From assembly GCF_023264895.1 (NCBI RefSeq), contig NZ_JAHFUY010000027.1:1-59815 (forward strand): a stretch of 59,815 nt of DNA. Reading direction: 5' to 3'. Below the pieces are notes generated by a model. It saw only the letters and a list, made by a program, of their open reading frames with translations. It was not told where the DNA came from and made no database searches. The translations under genes and the position numbers were made by a program. Source of the stretch: Herbiconiux sp. Its GTDB lineage: Bacteria; Actinomycetota; Actinomycetes; Actinomycetales; Microbacteriaceae. Position 1 is the first letter of the stretch, and every line of letters starts with the position of its first letter. Positions 33,842 through 43,893 of this stretch are shown here, piece by piece.

Positions 33842-34140
33842 GCTCGCCGAAGGCCCTCGTGGCCGAGTTCACGGCGCTGCCGGGCGAGGAGGAGACGGTG
33901 GCCGAGCTGCTCGCGGGCCTCGCGGAGCTCGTCCGGGCGGAGCCCGGCTGCCTCGAGTTCGCCCCGCACCGGCTGGCCGAGGAGCCCTCGCGCTTCTTCG
34001 TCTACGAGGTGTACCGGGACGGCGACGCGTTCGCCGCGCACCTCGCAGCCCCCTACGGCCTGGAGTTCAACACGCGGCTCGTTCCGCTGATCGTCGAAGA
34101 CGGCTCGCAGCTCACGATGCTGCGGTCTCTCCGAGGCTGA
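33838..34140 (+). CDS. Antibiotic biosynthesis monooxygenase (ABM) domain protein
   Basis: A 100-aa ferredoxin-like protein with ABM features: VAEFTALPGEEETVAELLAGL, REPGCLEF-like PGCLEF and FFVYEVYRDGDAFAAHLAAPY. Small ABM proteins include quinol monooxygenases and LsrG, which processes phosphorylated AI-2. The ATG overlaps the ATPase stop, so it is an integral part of the sugar operon. Its substrate is unknown; oxidation or isomerisation of a sugar-derived dicarbonyl is one possibility. Confidence 0.85.
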   Translation: MSSPKALVAEFTALPGEEETVAELLAGLAELVRAEPGCLEFAPHRLAEEPSRFFVYEVYRDGDAFAAHLAAPYGLEFNTRLVPLIVEDGSQLTMLRSLRG

Positions 34141-34147
34141 ACCGATC

Positions 34148-34179
34148 GTCGCCTCCGCCCTCCCCGCGGCGGAGGCGAC
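34148..34179 (+). terminator. Intercistronic hairpin before the PfkB kinase gene
   Basis: GTCGCCTCCGCC (34148-34159) pairs with GGCGGAGGCGAC (34168-34179) across 8 nt. No U tract follows, so it may tune rather than end transcription. Confidence 0.5.
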
Positions 34180-34200
34180 GCCCTGCCCGAAAGGCGTTCC

Positions 34201-35154
34201 GTGTCGAACACCCCCACCTCCGTGGTCGCGATCGGCGAGTCGCTCATCGACGTCGTCGTCCCGGCGTCGGGTGCACCGGTCACGGAGCATCCGGGCGGGT
34301 CGCCCATGAACATCGCGCTCGGGCTGGGCCGCCTCGGCCGGCCCGTCACCCTCGTCACCCGCCTCGGATCGGATGCGCGGGGGGCCGCGATCGCCGACCA
34401 CGTGCGCTCCGCGGGAGTGCGGCTCGCGACGGGCTCCCTCCACGACGGACCGACCTCCACCGCCACCGCCCACCTGAGGGCGGGCGGTTCGGCGGAGTAC
34501 CTCTTCGACCTCGACTGGTCGCTCCCGAGCGGCTTCACCGCCGCCGATCCCGCACTGCGTGCCGTCGGCATCGTGCACGCCGGCTCGATCGCGGCCTTCC
34601 TCGAGCCCGGAGGCGCGGCCGTGGCGACGCTGCTCGCCGAGCTGAGGGCGACCGAGCATCCGCCCCTGATCACCCTTGATCCGAACGTGCGGCCCTCGGT
34701 CGTGCCCGACCGCGCGGCCGCGGTCGCGCGCTTCGTCGAGCTCGCGTCGTCGGCCGCGGTGGTGAAGCTCAGCGACGAAGACGCCGCCTGGCTCTACCCC
34801 GGCTCCGACGTCGACGCCGCGGCCGACCGGATCCTGGAGCTCGGCCCCGGGCTCGTCACGGTCACCCTCGGCGCCGCCGGGGCGCTCCTCGCGACCCGCT
34901 CCGTGCGATGCACAGCCCCCGGCGCCGCCGTGACGGTGGCCGACACGATCGGCGCCGGGGACTCCTTCATGAGCGCCCTGATCGACCAGCTCGCCGCCCT
35001 GCTCGACGCGGGGATGCCGGTTGCGGCTCTCCGCGACGGAAGCGGTCTCGACGAGGCGGCGCTCGCGACGATCGGCGCCTTCGCGGTGCGGTGCGCCGCG
35101 ATCACCGTCTCGCGCCCCGGAGCGGATCCGCCTCGACGAGCCGAGGTCGGCTAG
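34201..35154 (+). CDS. PfkB family carbohydrate kinase (fructokinase-like)
   Basis: A 317-aa kinase. The N-terminal signature is GGSPMNIALGLGRLG, and the C-terminal ATP/catalytic motif is VADTIGAGDSF (catalytic Asp in GAGDS). It starts at a GTG after GAAAGGCG. Phosphorylates the sugar imported by the upstream ABC system; fructose is most likely by family resemblance, but not certain. Confidence 0.88.
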   Translation: MSNTPTSVVAIGESLIDVVVPASGAPVTEHPGGSPMNIALGLGRLGRPVTLVTRLGSDARGAAIADHVRSAGVRLATGSLHDGPTSTATAHLRAGGSAEYLFDLDWSLPSGFTAADPALRAVGIVHAGSIAAFLEPGGAAVATLLAELRATEHPPLITLDPNVRPSVVPDRAAAVARFVELASSAAVVKLSDEDAAWLYPGSDVDAAADRILELGPGLVTVTLGAAGALLATRSVRCTAPGAAVTVADTIGAGDSFMSALIDQLAALLDAGMPVAALRDGSGLDEAALATIGAFAVRCAAITVSRPGADPPRRAEVG

Positions 35155-35157
35155 CGC

Positions 35158-35655
35158 CTACTCCTTGTCGATGGCGTCGACCGCCTCGCGCATCCGCTCG
35201 AGGAACTCCACGATGGCGAGTCCTCCTGCCGCGTCGATGCCGGAGGTCGCCGCGATCATCCGCTCATGCATCTGGTCGAGGGTCTTCCGCACCTCGGCGT
35301 CGGCGTGGTCGGTGGGCTCGATCATGGTGCGGCGGCGGTCGAAGGGGCTGGGCACGCGGCGCAGGTGCCCGCCGGCCTCGAGCCGGTCGAGCAGCGCGGT
35401 GATCGACGAGGTCTTCACGCCGAGGTAGTTGGCGAGGTCGGTGGGGGTGATGTCGCGGCCGCGCTGGCGGCCCCGGATGAGGAACCGCAGGGCGAGCAGG
35501 TCGTTTTCCCCCATGCTCATGGAGTCCTGCGTGCGGCGGCGCATGGCGGACTCGGCGGCGCGGTACAGACGCATCGATTCGAGGATGCGCACACCGCGTT
35601 CGTGCTCGGTCTGGTCGAACCAGTACCGATCTCTCTCCACAGGTTCTGCACTCAT
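35158..35655 (-). CDS. MarR family transcriptional regulator (paralogue 1)
   Basis: A 165-aa winged-helix repressor. The core SAMRRRTQDSMSMGENDLLALRFLI is shared with the two tandem MarR proteins at 51-52 kb; recognition region DLANYLGVKTSSITALLDRLE and wing PFDRRRTMIEPT. Promoter on the minus strand: TTGACA (TGTCAA at 35711-35716) and TAGAGC (35688-35693) with a 17-bp spacer. The operator-like element at 35664-35685 lies just downstream of the -10, suggesting autoregulation. It diverges from the small-protein/SRPBCC genes. Confidence 0.9.
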   Translation of the reverse strand: MSAEPVERDRYWFDQTEHERGVRILESMRLYRAAESAMRRRTQDSMSMGENDLLALRFLIRGRQRGRDITPTDLANYLGVKTSSITALLDRLEAGGHLRRVPSPFDRRRTMIEPTDHADAEVRKTLDQMHERMIAATSGIDAAGGLAIVEFLERMREAVDAIDKE

Positions 35656-35663
35656 GTGGATAA

Positions 35664-35685
35664 GTCTAGACCGACTGATGATTAG
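35664..35685. promoter_or_regulatory. MarR-type operator, copy near the marR start
   Basis: GTCTAGACCGACTGATGATT on the plus strand, just 9 bp from the marR ATG and between its -10 box and the start codon. It shares GTCTAGA, GACT and ATGA with the element at 35741. Confidence 0.65.
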
Positions 35686-35740
35686 ACGCTCTAAAGAAAA
35701 ACCCAGACTTTGTCAATGGGGTACGAAAAGCATTTCTTTT

Positions 35741-35773
35741 GTCTAGATTGACTAATGACTCGTTCGTCTAGCG
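35741..35773. promoter_or_regulatory. MarR-type operator, copy near the small-protein gene
   Basis: GTCTAGATTGACTAATGACT followed by CGTTCGTCTAGCG. It ends 15 bp before the ATG at 35788. Aligned antiparallel with the 24.05-kb element, 24 of 31 positions agree, including both flanking CTAGA half sites. Confidence 0.65.
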
Positions 35774-35787
35774 AAGGATACGACCTC

Positions 35788-35931
35788 ATGAACCAGGACT
35801 CAGCCCGCATCCCGACCATTACCCCGCTCGTGCACCCCGACGTGCTCGACTACGTGAAGCACCGGTTCGGCTATTCGGACCACGACCTCATTCTCGACAG
35901 CCTCGAGCCGCTCGGCTCCGAAGCCGCCTGA
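35788..35931 (+). CDS. Small hypothetical protein, 47 aa
   Basis: MNQDSARIPTITPLVHPDVL... with a C-terminal acidic helix (DHDLILDSLEPLG). GAAGGA lies 10 nt upstream. First gene after the MarR operator. Soluble, no cysteine; not recognised. Confidence 0.6.
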   Translation: MNQDSARIPTITPLVHPDVLDYVKHRFGYSDHDLILDSLEPLGSEAA

Positions 35932-35982
35932 GACCCACAGCCCAGCCCCGACAGCCAGCCCCCAAATAGAAGGAGCACCACC

Positions 35983-36438
35983 ATGGCCCAGATCATCGAG
36001 ACCATCGACGTCGACGTCCCCGTCCGCACCGCCTACAACCAGTGGACGCAGTTCGAGTCGTTCCCGCACTTCCTCGACGAGGTCGAGTCGATCACCCAGA
36101 CCGATGACACCCACTCGCACTGGAAGGTCAACGTGGGCGGCGCCGAGCGCGAGTTCGACACCGTCATCACGGAGCAGCACCCTGACGAGCGCGTGGCCTG
36201 GACGAGCACGGGCGGCGACACCGAGCACGCCGGCGTCGTGACTTTCCACAAGCTCTCCGACACCGAGAGCCGCGTCACCGTGCAGATCGACTGGGAGCCC
36301 GAGGGACTGCTGGAGAAGGTCGGCTCCCTCGTGGGCGCCGGCACGCACGCCGTCAAGAAGGACCTCCAGAACTTCAAGGAGTTCATCGAGAAGCAGGGCT
36401 CCGAGACGGGCGCCTGGCGCGGCGACGTCGAGGCCTGA
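35983..36438 (+). CDS. SRPBCC family protein (cyclase/dehydrase-like)
   Basis: A 151-aa START-fold protein: IDVDVPVRTAYNQWTQFESFPHFLDEVESI is the typical first strand-helix unit, with a C-terminal long helix (LVGAGTHAVKKDLQNFKEFIE). AAGGAG precedes the ATG. Members bind hydrophobic ligands; this subgroup is widespread beside stress proteins. Likely part of the MarR-controlled unit. Confidence 0.82.
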   Translation: MAQIIETIDVDVPVRTAYNQWTQFESFPHFLDEVESITQTDDTHSHWKVNVGGAEREFDTVITEQHPDERVAWTSTGGDTEHAGVVTFHKLSDTESRVTVQIDWEPEGLLEKVGSLVGAGTHAVKKDLQNFKEFIEKQGSETGAWRGDVEA

Positions 36439-36446
36439 TCCCCGTC

Positions 36447-36512
36447 GGCGCTCTCGCCTCTGATGGCACCCATCCGCTCGGCGGCCGGGTCCGAACCAGA
36501 GGCGAGAGCGCC
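36447..36512 (+). terminator. Long inverted repeat between SRPBCC and hydrolase genes
   Basis: GGCGCTCTCGCCTCTG (36447-36462) and CAGAGGCGAGAGCGCC (36497-36512) are perfect 16-bp arms around a 34-nt loop. No U tract. It may terminate partly, or stabilise an mRNA end. Confidence 0.55.
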
Positions 36513-36539
36513 GCGACCGCGGTGCAGGAAGGTCCACCG

Positions 36540-37376
36540 ATGACTGAGATCACCGCCCACCATGGAATCCTCAAGGACACCCAGCTGCACGTCGACGACA
36601 CCGGGGGCCCCGGCCGCCCGATCGTCCTGATCCACGGCTGGCCGCTCTCCGGCGAGAGCTGGTCGCATCAGGTACCTGCCTTCGAAGCGGCCGGGTACCG
36701 CGTGATCACGTATGACCGTCGTGGCTTCGGCCGGAGTGACAAACCACTCACCGGATACGGCTACGACACCCTCGCCGACGACCTCGAGGCCGTGCTCGCT
36801 GGCCTCGACCTCACCGACGTCACGCTCGTCGGCTTCTCGATGGGCGGCGGCGAGGTCGCCCGCTACGTCACGAAGCACGGCACCGGCCGCCTGCGCAGTG
36901 TGGTGTTCGCATCTGCGGTGCCGCCCTATCTGCTCCAGATCCCCGGCAACCCCGACGGCCCCCTGCCTGTGAGCGAGGCGGCGAAGATGACCGCGGGCCT
37001 CACCGCGAACCGGGAGGCCTTCTTCGACCAGTTCACGACCGACTTCTTCTCGGTCGACGGCGAGCTCGTCGTGAGTGAAGAGGAGCGCCTGGCCGCTCTC
37101 GCCCTCACGGAACAGGCCTCGAAGGTCGCGGCGCTCGAGGCGATGGCCTCGTTCGCGAACACCGACTTCCGGGACGACCTGCCGAACGTCACCGTGCCCG
37201 CTCTCATCATCCACGGCGATGGTGACGGCACCGTGCCGTTCGAGGGCTCCGGCAAGCGCACGCACGAGGCCCTCGAAGGCTCCGAGCTCCACGTCATCGC
37301 GGGCGGCCCCCACGGCATCAACGCGAGCCACCCCGACGAGTTCAACCGCGTGCTGCTCGACTTCTTCGCGAAGTAG
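36540..37376 (+). CDS. Alpha/beta hydrolase (non-heme haloperoxidase/esterase type)
   Basis: A 278-aa hydrolase with HGWPLSGESWSHQ (oxyanion region), nucleophile Ser100 in VGFSMGGGEVARY, an acid in HGDGDGTVPFE and catalytic His in GGPHGINASH. This is the bacterial chloroperoxidase/esterase group, which also includes perhydrolases. GGAAGG precedes the ATG. Probably read with the SRPBCC gene across the inverted repeat, in the MarR-linked unit. Confidence 0.87.
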   Translation: MTEITAHHGILKDTQLHVDDTGGPGRPIVLIHGWPLSGESWSHQVPAFEAAGYRVITYDRRGFGRSDKPLTGYGYDTLADDLEAVLAGLDLTDVTLVGFSMGGGEVARYVTKHGTGRLRSVVFASAVPPYLLQIPGNPDGPLPVSEAAKMTAGLTANREAFFDQFTTDFFSVDGELVVSEEERLAALALTEQASKVAALEAMASFANTDFRDDLPNVTVPALIIHGDGDGTVPFEGSGKRTHEALEGSELHVIAGGPHGINASHPDEFNRVLLDFFAK

Positions 37377-37460
37377 CAGGCCGCTGGGCCCCTTCTACGC
37401 CCCTCCGGCCGAGATGACCAGCCCCCTGCGGGCCGGCGGCGGGTGGAGTGCACTGGTGGC

Positions 37461-37766
37461 ATGGCCATCTCAGCACTCCACCCGCTCCCCCGCCGCCTCC
37501 TCCCCCGCCGCCTCCTCGCCCGCCGCGTCGTCGCCCTCGGGGCCGGCACCCTCCTGGCGGCCGGCGCCGTCCTCGGCCTCTCCGGATGCGGCGACGCCGA
37601 CGCGCAGACCCCCTACCCCGAGCGCACCGAGTCGGGCACGCCCGTGGCGCCGGACGACGACATCACGCCGTCGCCGTTCCAGTCGGCCGAGCCCACTCCC
37701 GCGGAGTCCGACTTCCCGTCGCCCGTGCCCACTACCGAGGACAACTCGGACACTCTCGACGGCTGA
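37461..37766 (+). CDS. Small lipoprotein
   Basis: A 101-aa protein with a very Arg-rich n-region (PRRLLPRRLLARR, encoded by a repeated CGCCGCCTCCT DNA unit), a hydrophobic core and lipobox LSGC, then a Thr/Pro/Asp-rich disordered tail. Exported and lipid anchored. ATG at 37461 preferred over GTG at 37443. Function unknown. Confidence 0.62.
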   Translation: MAISALHPLPRRLLPRRLLARRVVALGAGTLLAAGAVLGLSGCGDADAQTPYPERTESGTPVAPDDDITPSPFQSAEPTPAESDFPSPVPTTEDNSDTLDG

Positions 37767-37772
37767 CCCCCG

Positions 37773-39868
<2,096 letters not shown>

Positions 39869-39872
<4 letters not shown>

Positions 39873-41158
39873 AGAGTGACGCCGAGGGGCTTGCCAGATC
39901 GCTCGAGAAGCACCTTCGCCGCGGCCACGGCGAGCCCGCGGTCGTGGCTGAGCGCGAACTCGTACACCCCCTCACCGTGTCGTGACGGGTCGAGCTCCCG
40001 CGCGGCGAGCACGGCGGCGAAGTCGGCGGTCACCACCACGATGTCCCACTCCGCCAGCAGCCGGTCGCCGTCCGGGATGGGCGCGAGCCTGATACCCTCC
40101 GGCAGCTCGACCGGGCCGTTCACGTGCGCCACCACGAGGGCGCACTCGCGCTGGAGGCGCTCGTAGCGGCGCCAGGTGGCGGGCGTGATGTTGGAGGCGT
40201 GCTGGAAGGTCGAGATCAGGACGGCCGAGTCGCCGCCCGCTCGCGCCCGCGCCTCGAGGAAGATGCTGAGCTGCACGAGCAGATCCCGGTCGGAGGGCTT
40301 CGAGCCGATCGCGCGGGCCACGATCTCGAACGGCGTCTCGCTGTCGGGTGCCTGCACCGCCTGACCCCTGTGCATCGGCATGCCCGGGAGCCCCGCGAGG
40401 GCACCGCCGTCCACCGGCATCCGTTCGGGTCGCCCGAAGAGCCAGCCCTGGCCGTGGGTCGCTCCGAGCGCCCGTGCCATCACGAGCTGGCGTTCGGTCT
40501 CGATGCCCTCCGCGATCACCGGGATGCGGCGCCGGGCGAGGTGCGTGTTGAGGGCGCTCATGATGCGCGCCACACCCGCGTCGGGCTGCCCCTGCAGGAT
40601 GCCCAGGTCGAGCTTCACGACATCCGGGTCGATCAGGGGCAGCAGCGCGAGCGACGCCGGATCGGCGCCCAGGTCGTCGACGGCGATCGCGTGCCCCTGC
40701 GCCCGCACGCTGTCGATCATGGCGAGCAGGTCGCCCGGCGCGTCGAGGAGCGCCCGCTCGGTGAGCTCGATCACGATCGGCGCCCGCGGCCCACCGCTCT
40801 CGTCGGCGCCACCGGCGAGGGCTATCCCTGCCTGGAACGACTCGGGTTCGACGTTCACGAGCACGGCGAACGGGGCAGCCGATCCCACCCGCTCGATCGC
40901 GCGCCGGGTCGAGCGCCAGCAGGCCTCATCGAGCTCCACCGTGCGGCCGGCCGCCGCAGCGTGGTCGAAGAGCTGCACGACCGAGGAGAAGGCCGACCCG
41001 CGGGGCGGTCTCGTCAGCGCCTCGTACGCGACCACCTCGCGCGTGTCGAGCGACACGATCGGCTGGAACACCGTGTCGACGGTTCCGGGCGCTTCAGGCG
41101 ACCGGGGCTTCGCGATCGCCTCGAAGTGGGCGTCTCGCACTTCCGAGAACGGAGTCAT
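39869..41158 (-). CDS. EAL-domain c-di-GMP phosphodiesterase with DICT sensory domain
   Basis: A 429-aa signalling enzyme. The EAL domain (about 22-270) keeps the main catalytic set: YEALTR (46-51), Asn in LVNVEP, Glu in IELTER, DD in AVDDLGAD, Lys in VVKLDL, Glu in IAEGIE and Gln in GQGWLFGRP, so it should hydrolyse c-di-GMP. The C-terminal part (about 275-429) resembles the DICT domain (FEIVARAIGS, LISTFQHASNITPATWRRYERL). It overlaps glgX by 4 bp. The start at 41158 is preferred over an in-frame upstream TTG. Confidence 0.85.
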
Positions 41159-41210
41159 CGAGGTCAAGCCTCGCAGGAGTGGGCCGACCTCGCCACACGG
41201 GCGCGAAGAA

Positions 41211-41657
41211 CTACGCGCGGAGGGGAGCCACGCGCTCGATCACGGCGGTGAGCCTGGCCTGGAGCTCCAGCAGCTCGTCGAGCTCCACCCCCAGAGCGGC
41301 GACCACCTGCGGCGGCACCTCCTCGGCACGCGAGCGCAGCCGCTCCCCTGCCTCGGTCAGCCGCAGGTCGAGCCGTCGCTCGTCGTCGGCGGCGCGCTCC
41401 CTGGTGACGAGTCCGGCGGCCTCGAGCCGCTTCACGAGCGGCGAGAGCGTGGCGGGCTCGAGCCGCAGCACGGTCGCGACGTCCGACAGCGAGCGCGGCG
41501 CCCTCTCCCACAGCGCCAGCATCACGAGGTACTGCGGATGCGTGAGCCCCAGCGGCTCGAGGATCGGCTTGTACGCCCCGATCACCGAGCGCGACGCCAC
41601 GGCGAGCGCGAAGCACAGCTGCCGATCGAGCGCCAGGAGATCCACATCGTCCTTCAT
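41211..41657 (-). CDS. MarR/OhrR-like redox regulator
   Basis: A 148-aa MarR protein. LDRQLCFALAVASR places its only cysteine (Cys15) at the position of the OhrR peroxidatic Cys, and LGLTHPQYLVMLALWE is the typical helix 2-3 region. One-Cys OhrR proteins sense organic hydroperoxides. Its operator is probably the palindrome at 41662-41673. No Ohr peroxidase gene adjoins; the divergent gene encodes a small Cys-bearing protein. Confidence 0.85.
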   Translation of the reverse strand: MKDDVDLLALDRQLCFALAVASRSVIGAYKPILEPLGLTHPQYLVMLALWERAPRSLSDVATVLRLEPATLSPLVKRLEAAGLVTRERAADDERRLDLRLTEAGERLRSRAEEVPPQVVAALGVELDELLELQARLTAVIERVAPLRA

Positions 41658-41661
41658 ATGT

Positions 41662-41673
41662 TTAGTATACTAA
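41662..41673. promoter_or_regulatory. Candidate OhrR/MarR operator
   Basis: TTAGTATACTAA is a perfect 12-bp palindrome in an AT-rich patch between the ohrR-like start (41657, minus) and the small gene at 41679. It lies 5 bp from each start codon, so it would block both. Confidence 0.72.
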
Positions 41674-41678
41674 TTGTT

Positions 41679-41918
41679 ATGGCACGAAAGAAGCGGATCG
41701 ACCCGATGAATCCGTTCAGCGGCAGGTCCGGGTTCATCAACAACCTCAACCGCATCGTCTACAGCTTCACCGGTCCGGCCCAGGTGGGCATCGGCCGCGC
41801 GGAGGCGCCTTACGTCCCGCCCGCCGATCCGCGCTGCCCGCTCTGCGGGGCCCCGATGGCGGCGCACGAGATCGACCGCTCGGGCGAGCGCACCCAGCTG
41901 CACTGCCCCACCCCGTAG
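41679..41918 (+). CDS. Small Cys-containing protein
   Basis: A 79-aa basic protein (MARKKRIDPMNPFSGRSGFI...) with CPLCGAP and a distal HCP, an incomplete zinc-ribbon-like arrangement of three Cys plus two His. Divergent from the OhrR-like regulator and sharing its palindrome, so it is probably redox-controlled. Not recognised. Confidence 0.72.
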   Translation: MARKKRIDPMNPFSGRSGFINNLNRIVYSFTGPAQVGIGRAEAPYVPPADPRCPLCGAPMAAHEIDRSGERTQLHCPTP

Positions 41919-41928
41919 CCCCTGCGGC

Positions 41929-42180
41929 TTAAAGGTCGAAGCCGTCGTACTCCACGAACGATCCCGCCTCGGGAATCGGCATGCGCGGCGAGGCGGTGTC
42001 GCCCTCGTCGATCCGCACCGGCGTCCCGATCGTCACCAGCACGTCGGTCACGCCCTCGCGATGCTCGATGCGCACGAAGTCGCCGCCGTCCCGCACCGCT
42101 CGACGGATCTCCGCCCGTAACGACTCGAGCCCCGCATCCTGAACGACGAAGCGCTCGCCGTGCACGCGTACCACCGACAT
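41929..42180 (-). CDS. Hypothetical protein, 83 aa
   Basis: A small acidic protein (MSVVRVHGERFVVQDAGLES...) with a beta-rich appearance and no membrane segment. Convergent with the small Cys protein. Not recognised. Confidence 0.62.
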   Translation of the reverse strand: MSVVRVHGERFVVQDAGLESLRAEIRRAVRDGGDFVRIEHREGVTDVLVTIGTPVRIDEGDTASPRMPIPEAGSFVEYDGFDL

Positions 42181-42260
42181 CAGCTCTCACCCGCCCTGGA
42201 TCGTGGACCGATCGACACCGGCGGGGACCAGGCCGGCACGAGCGAGCCTACTCCGGCGCC

Positions 42261-43193
42261 TCAGATCCGGAACAGGAGCGCGACGGGCCGCACCCTGAGG
42301 CTCAACCAGGTCACGCCGAGCCCCACGAGCACCGCCGAGGCGAGGGCCGCGGCCACGAGCACGAGCGCCGGGAGTCCGGGCACCGCGGCATCGAGCAGGC
42401 GGATGCTCCAGAAGACCACGATCCAGTGGGTCACGTAGAAGACGATCGAGTTGCGGCCGATGTAGCGGATGATCCGCGCATCCGGAACCCGCTGCGCGAG
42501 GCCGAGGGCGAGCGCCAGCCCGCACGCCACGAGCGGGAACGCGAGCGGGTTGTACTGCGTGTCGCCGACGGTGATGGCGAACCACGCGCCGACGGCCGTG
42601 GGCACGGCGAGCAGCGCCATCACCCACCAGCGCCGCACGACGCCGAGCCACCGCTCCCGGTGCTGCCAGGCCCAGGTGCCGCAGAGGAAGGCCGCAATGA
42701 GGAAGAGCATGCGCCCCAGTCGGTACTCGTCGAACGGCACGAGCGCCGACCCGACCAGCGCGACGGCAGCCGGCCACAGCGGGTTGACCACGCGCGTCAG
42801 GAGCGCGACGACGTACCCGACGAAGAGCACCTGCAGGTACCACAGCAGCGTGGGGGGCAGCCAGAGCATGCCGAGCGCGGCCTCGGCCGTGAAGGCGCCG
42901 GTGGCGAGCAGGATGAGCAGCGTCCACACGACGTACGGCCACAGGATGCCGCGCACCTTGCCGGTCAGATACGGCCGCACGCCCTTGGCGAGCGAGTTCG
43001 GCACGAGCATGCCCGAGAGGAACATCAGCAGGGGGATGCGGTAGGGCGCGGCGGCGGTGTTGACGTCGTGCAGGAGCTGGGGCGCCTCGCGCCCCACGAG
43101 CAGCACGAGATCGGAGGAGTGTCCGAGGATCACGAGGAGGATGGCCGCGCCGCGCAGCACGTCCATCCACGACATCCTGGGCGAGCCGAGCAC
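42261..43193 (-). CDS. Acyltransferase family membrane protein
   Basis: A 310-aa acyltransferase_3 (OafA-like) protein with about 10 membrane helices. MSWMDVLRGAAILLVILGHSSD holds the conserved Arg and His of the family (R in DVLRG, H in LGHS). Starts at GTG 43193; ATG 43175 (MSWMDV) is also possible. Transfers acyl groups to cell-surface sugars or lipids. Its stop lies close to the intergenic start of an unrelated gene. Confidence 0.86.
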   Translation of the reverse strand: MLGSPRMSWMDVLRGAAILLVILGHSSDLVLLVGREAPQLLHDVNTAAAPYRIPLLMFLSGMLVPNSLAKGVRPYLTGKVRGILWPYVVWTLLILLATGAFTAEAALGMLWLPPTLLWYLQVLFVGYVVALLTRVVNPLWPAAVALVGSALVPFDEYRLGRMLFLIAAFLCGTWAWQHRERWLGVVRRWWVMALLAVPTAVGAWFAITVGDTQYNPLAFPLVACGLALALGLAQRVPDARIIRYIGRNSIVFYVTHWIVVFWSIRLLDAAVPGLPALVLVAAALASAVLVGLGVTWLSLRVRPVALLFRI

Positions 43194-43217
43194 GCGCCGA
43201 GTCTAGCTGTGGAGCGG

Positions 43218-43493
43218 TCAGAGCCTGGCGAGCAGGAGCAGCCAGCTCTCGCCGGCGGCGAGCACCCCCGGCCCCTCGAGCGTGAATCGCGCCGGATGCT
43301 GCTTGGCGAGGAACGCCACCGTCTCCTTCGAGCCGCCCTTGCCCACCACCCAGCGGTCGCTGGCGACCGGGGAGAGCCAGTAGACCGTGCCCCGATGGGC
43401 ATAGCTGATCGCGCTTCCGATGCTCTTGGGAAGCGTGGCCAGAGCGGTCAGTTCTGGGAGTTCGACCGTCGCGTCCTCGTCGATGTGCGACAT
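43218..43493 (-). CDS. Hypothetical protein, 91 aa
   Basis: MSHIDEDATVELPELTALAT... a soluble alpha/beta-looking small protein containing WVVGKGGSKETVAFLAKQHP. Lies 24 bp upstream of the acyltransferase on the same strand, so possibly co-transcribed. Not recognised. Confidence 0.6.
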   Translation of the reverse strand: MSHIDEDATVELPELTALATLPKSIGSAISYAHRGTVYWLSPVASDRWVVGKGGSKETVAFLAKQHPARFTLEGPGVLAAGESWLLLLARL

Positions 43494-43554
43494 TCAACCA
43501 CCTGCGCCGCCCCGTGACCAGCACCACTGCACGACTCCTGGGCGATAATGAAGG

Positions 43555-43863
43555 GTGGGTTCACTCTTCTACGGCGGCGAGTACGAGATCGAGATCGACG
43601 ACCGGGCACTCGCGCACCTCCAGATCGCCGTGCTCTCGAAGCTGCGGAGAGGCGAGGCCTGTTCGTTCACGTGGTCGCTGGGCAAGCAGGCCGGCAGCGG
43701 CCGGGAGAGCGTGTGGCTGCACGAAGGGGTGGCGCTGAGGTTCCGCTACGACTCCGCGCAGGCCATCTCGCTCAACCCCGAATGGATCGCAGCTCTCACC
43801 GCCACGGGGCACCGGGGTGACATCCAGCTCCTCGAGGAGCCCGTGCCCGCCGGGAGCGCCTGA
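43555..43863 (+). CDS. Hypothetical protein, 102 aa
   Basis: Starts at GTG (MGSLFYGGEYEIEIDDRALA...). The protein resembles a small family common in Microbacteriaceae that starts with a YGGxxYEIEIDDR-like stretch followed by LHEGVALRFRY; no function is known to me. A frame-shifted ATG at 43548 encodes only shadow sequence. Confidence 0.65.
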   Translation: MGSLFYGGEYEIEIDDRALAHLQIAVLSKLRRGEACSFTWSLGKQAGSGRESVWLHEGVALRFRYDSAQAISLNPEWIAALTATGHRGDIQLLEEPVPAGSA

Positions 43864-43893
43864 CCCGGCCCGACCCGCGGATCAGCCGACCGC

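Noticed and set aside
30838..35154. Assignment of the ABC operon as a true Lsr AI-2 system
   Set aside because: The kinase is PfkB rather than FGGY (LsrK), the ATPase is single-domain, and LsrF is missing; fructose/ribose-type is more likely.
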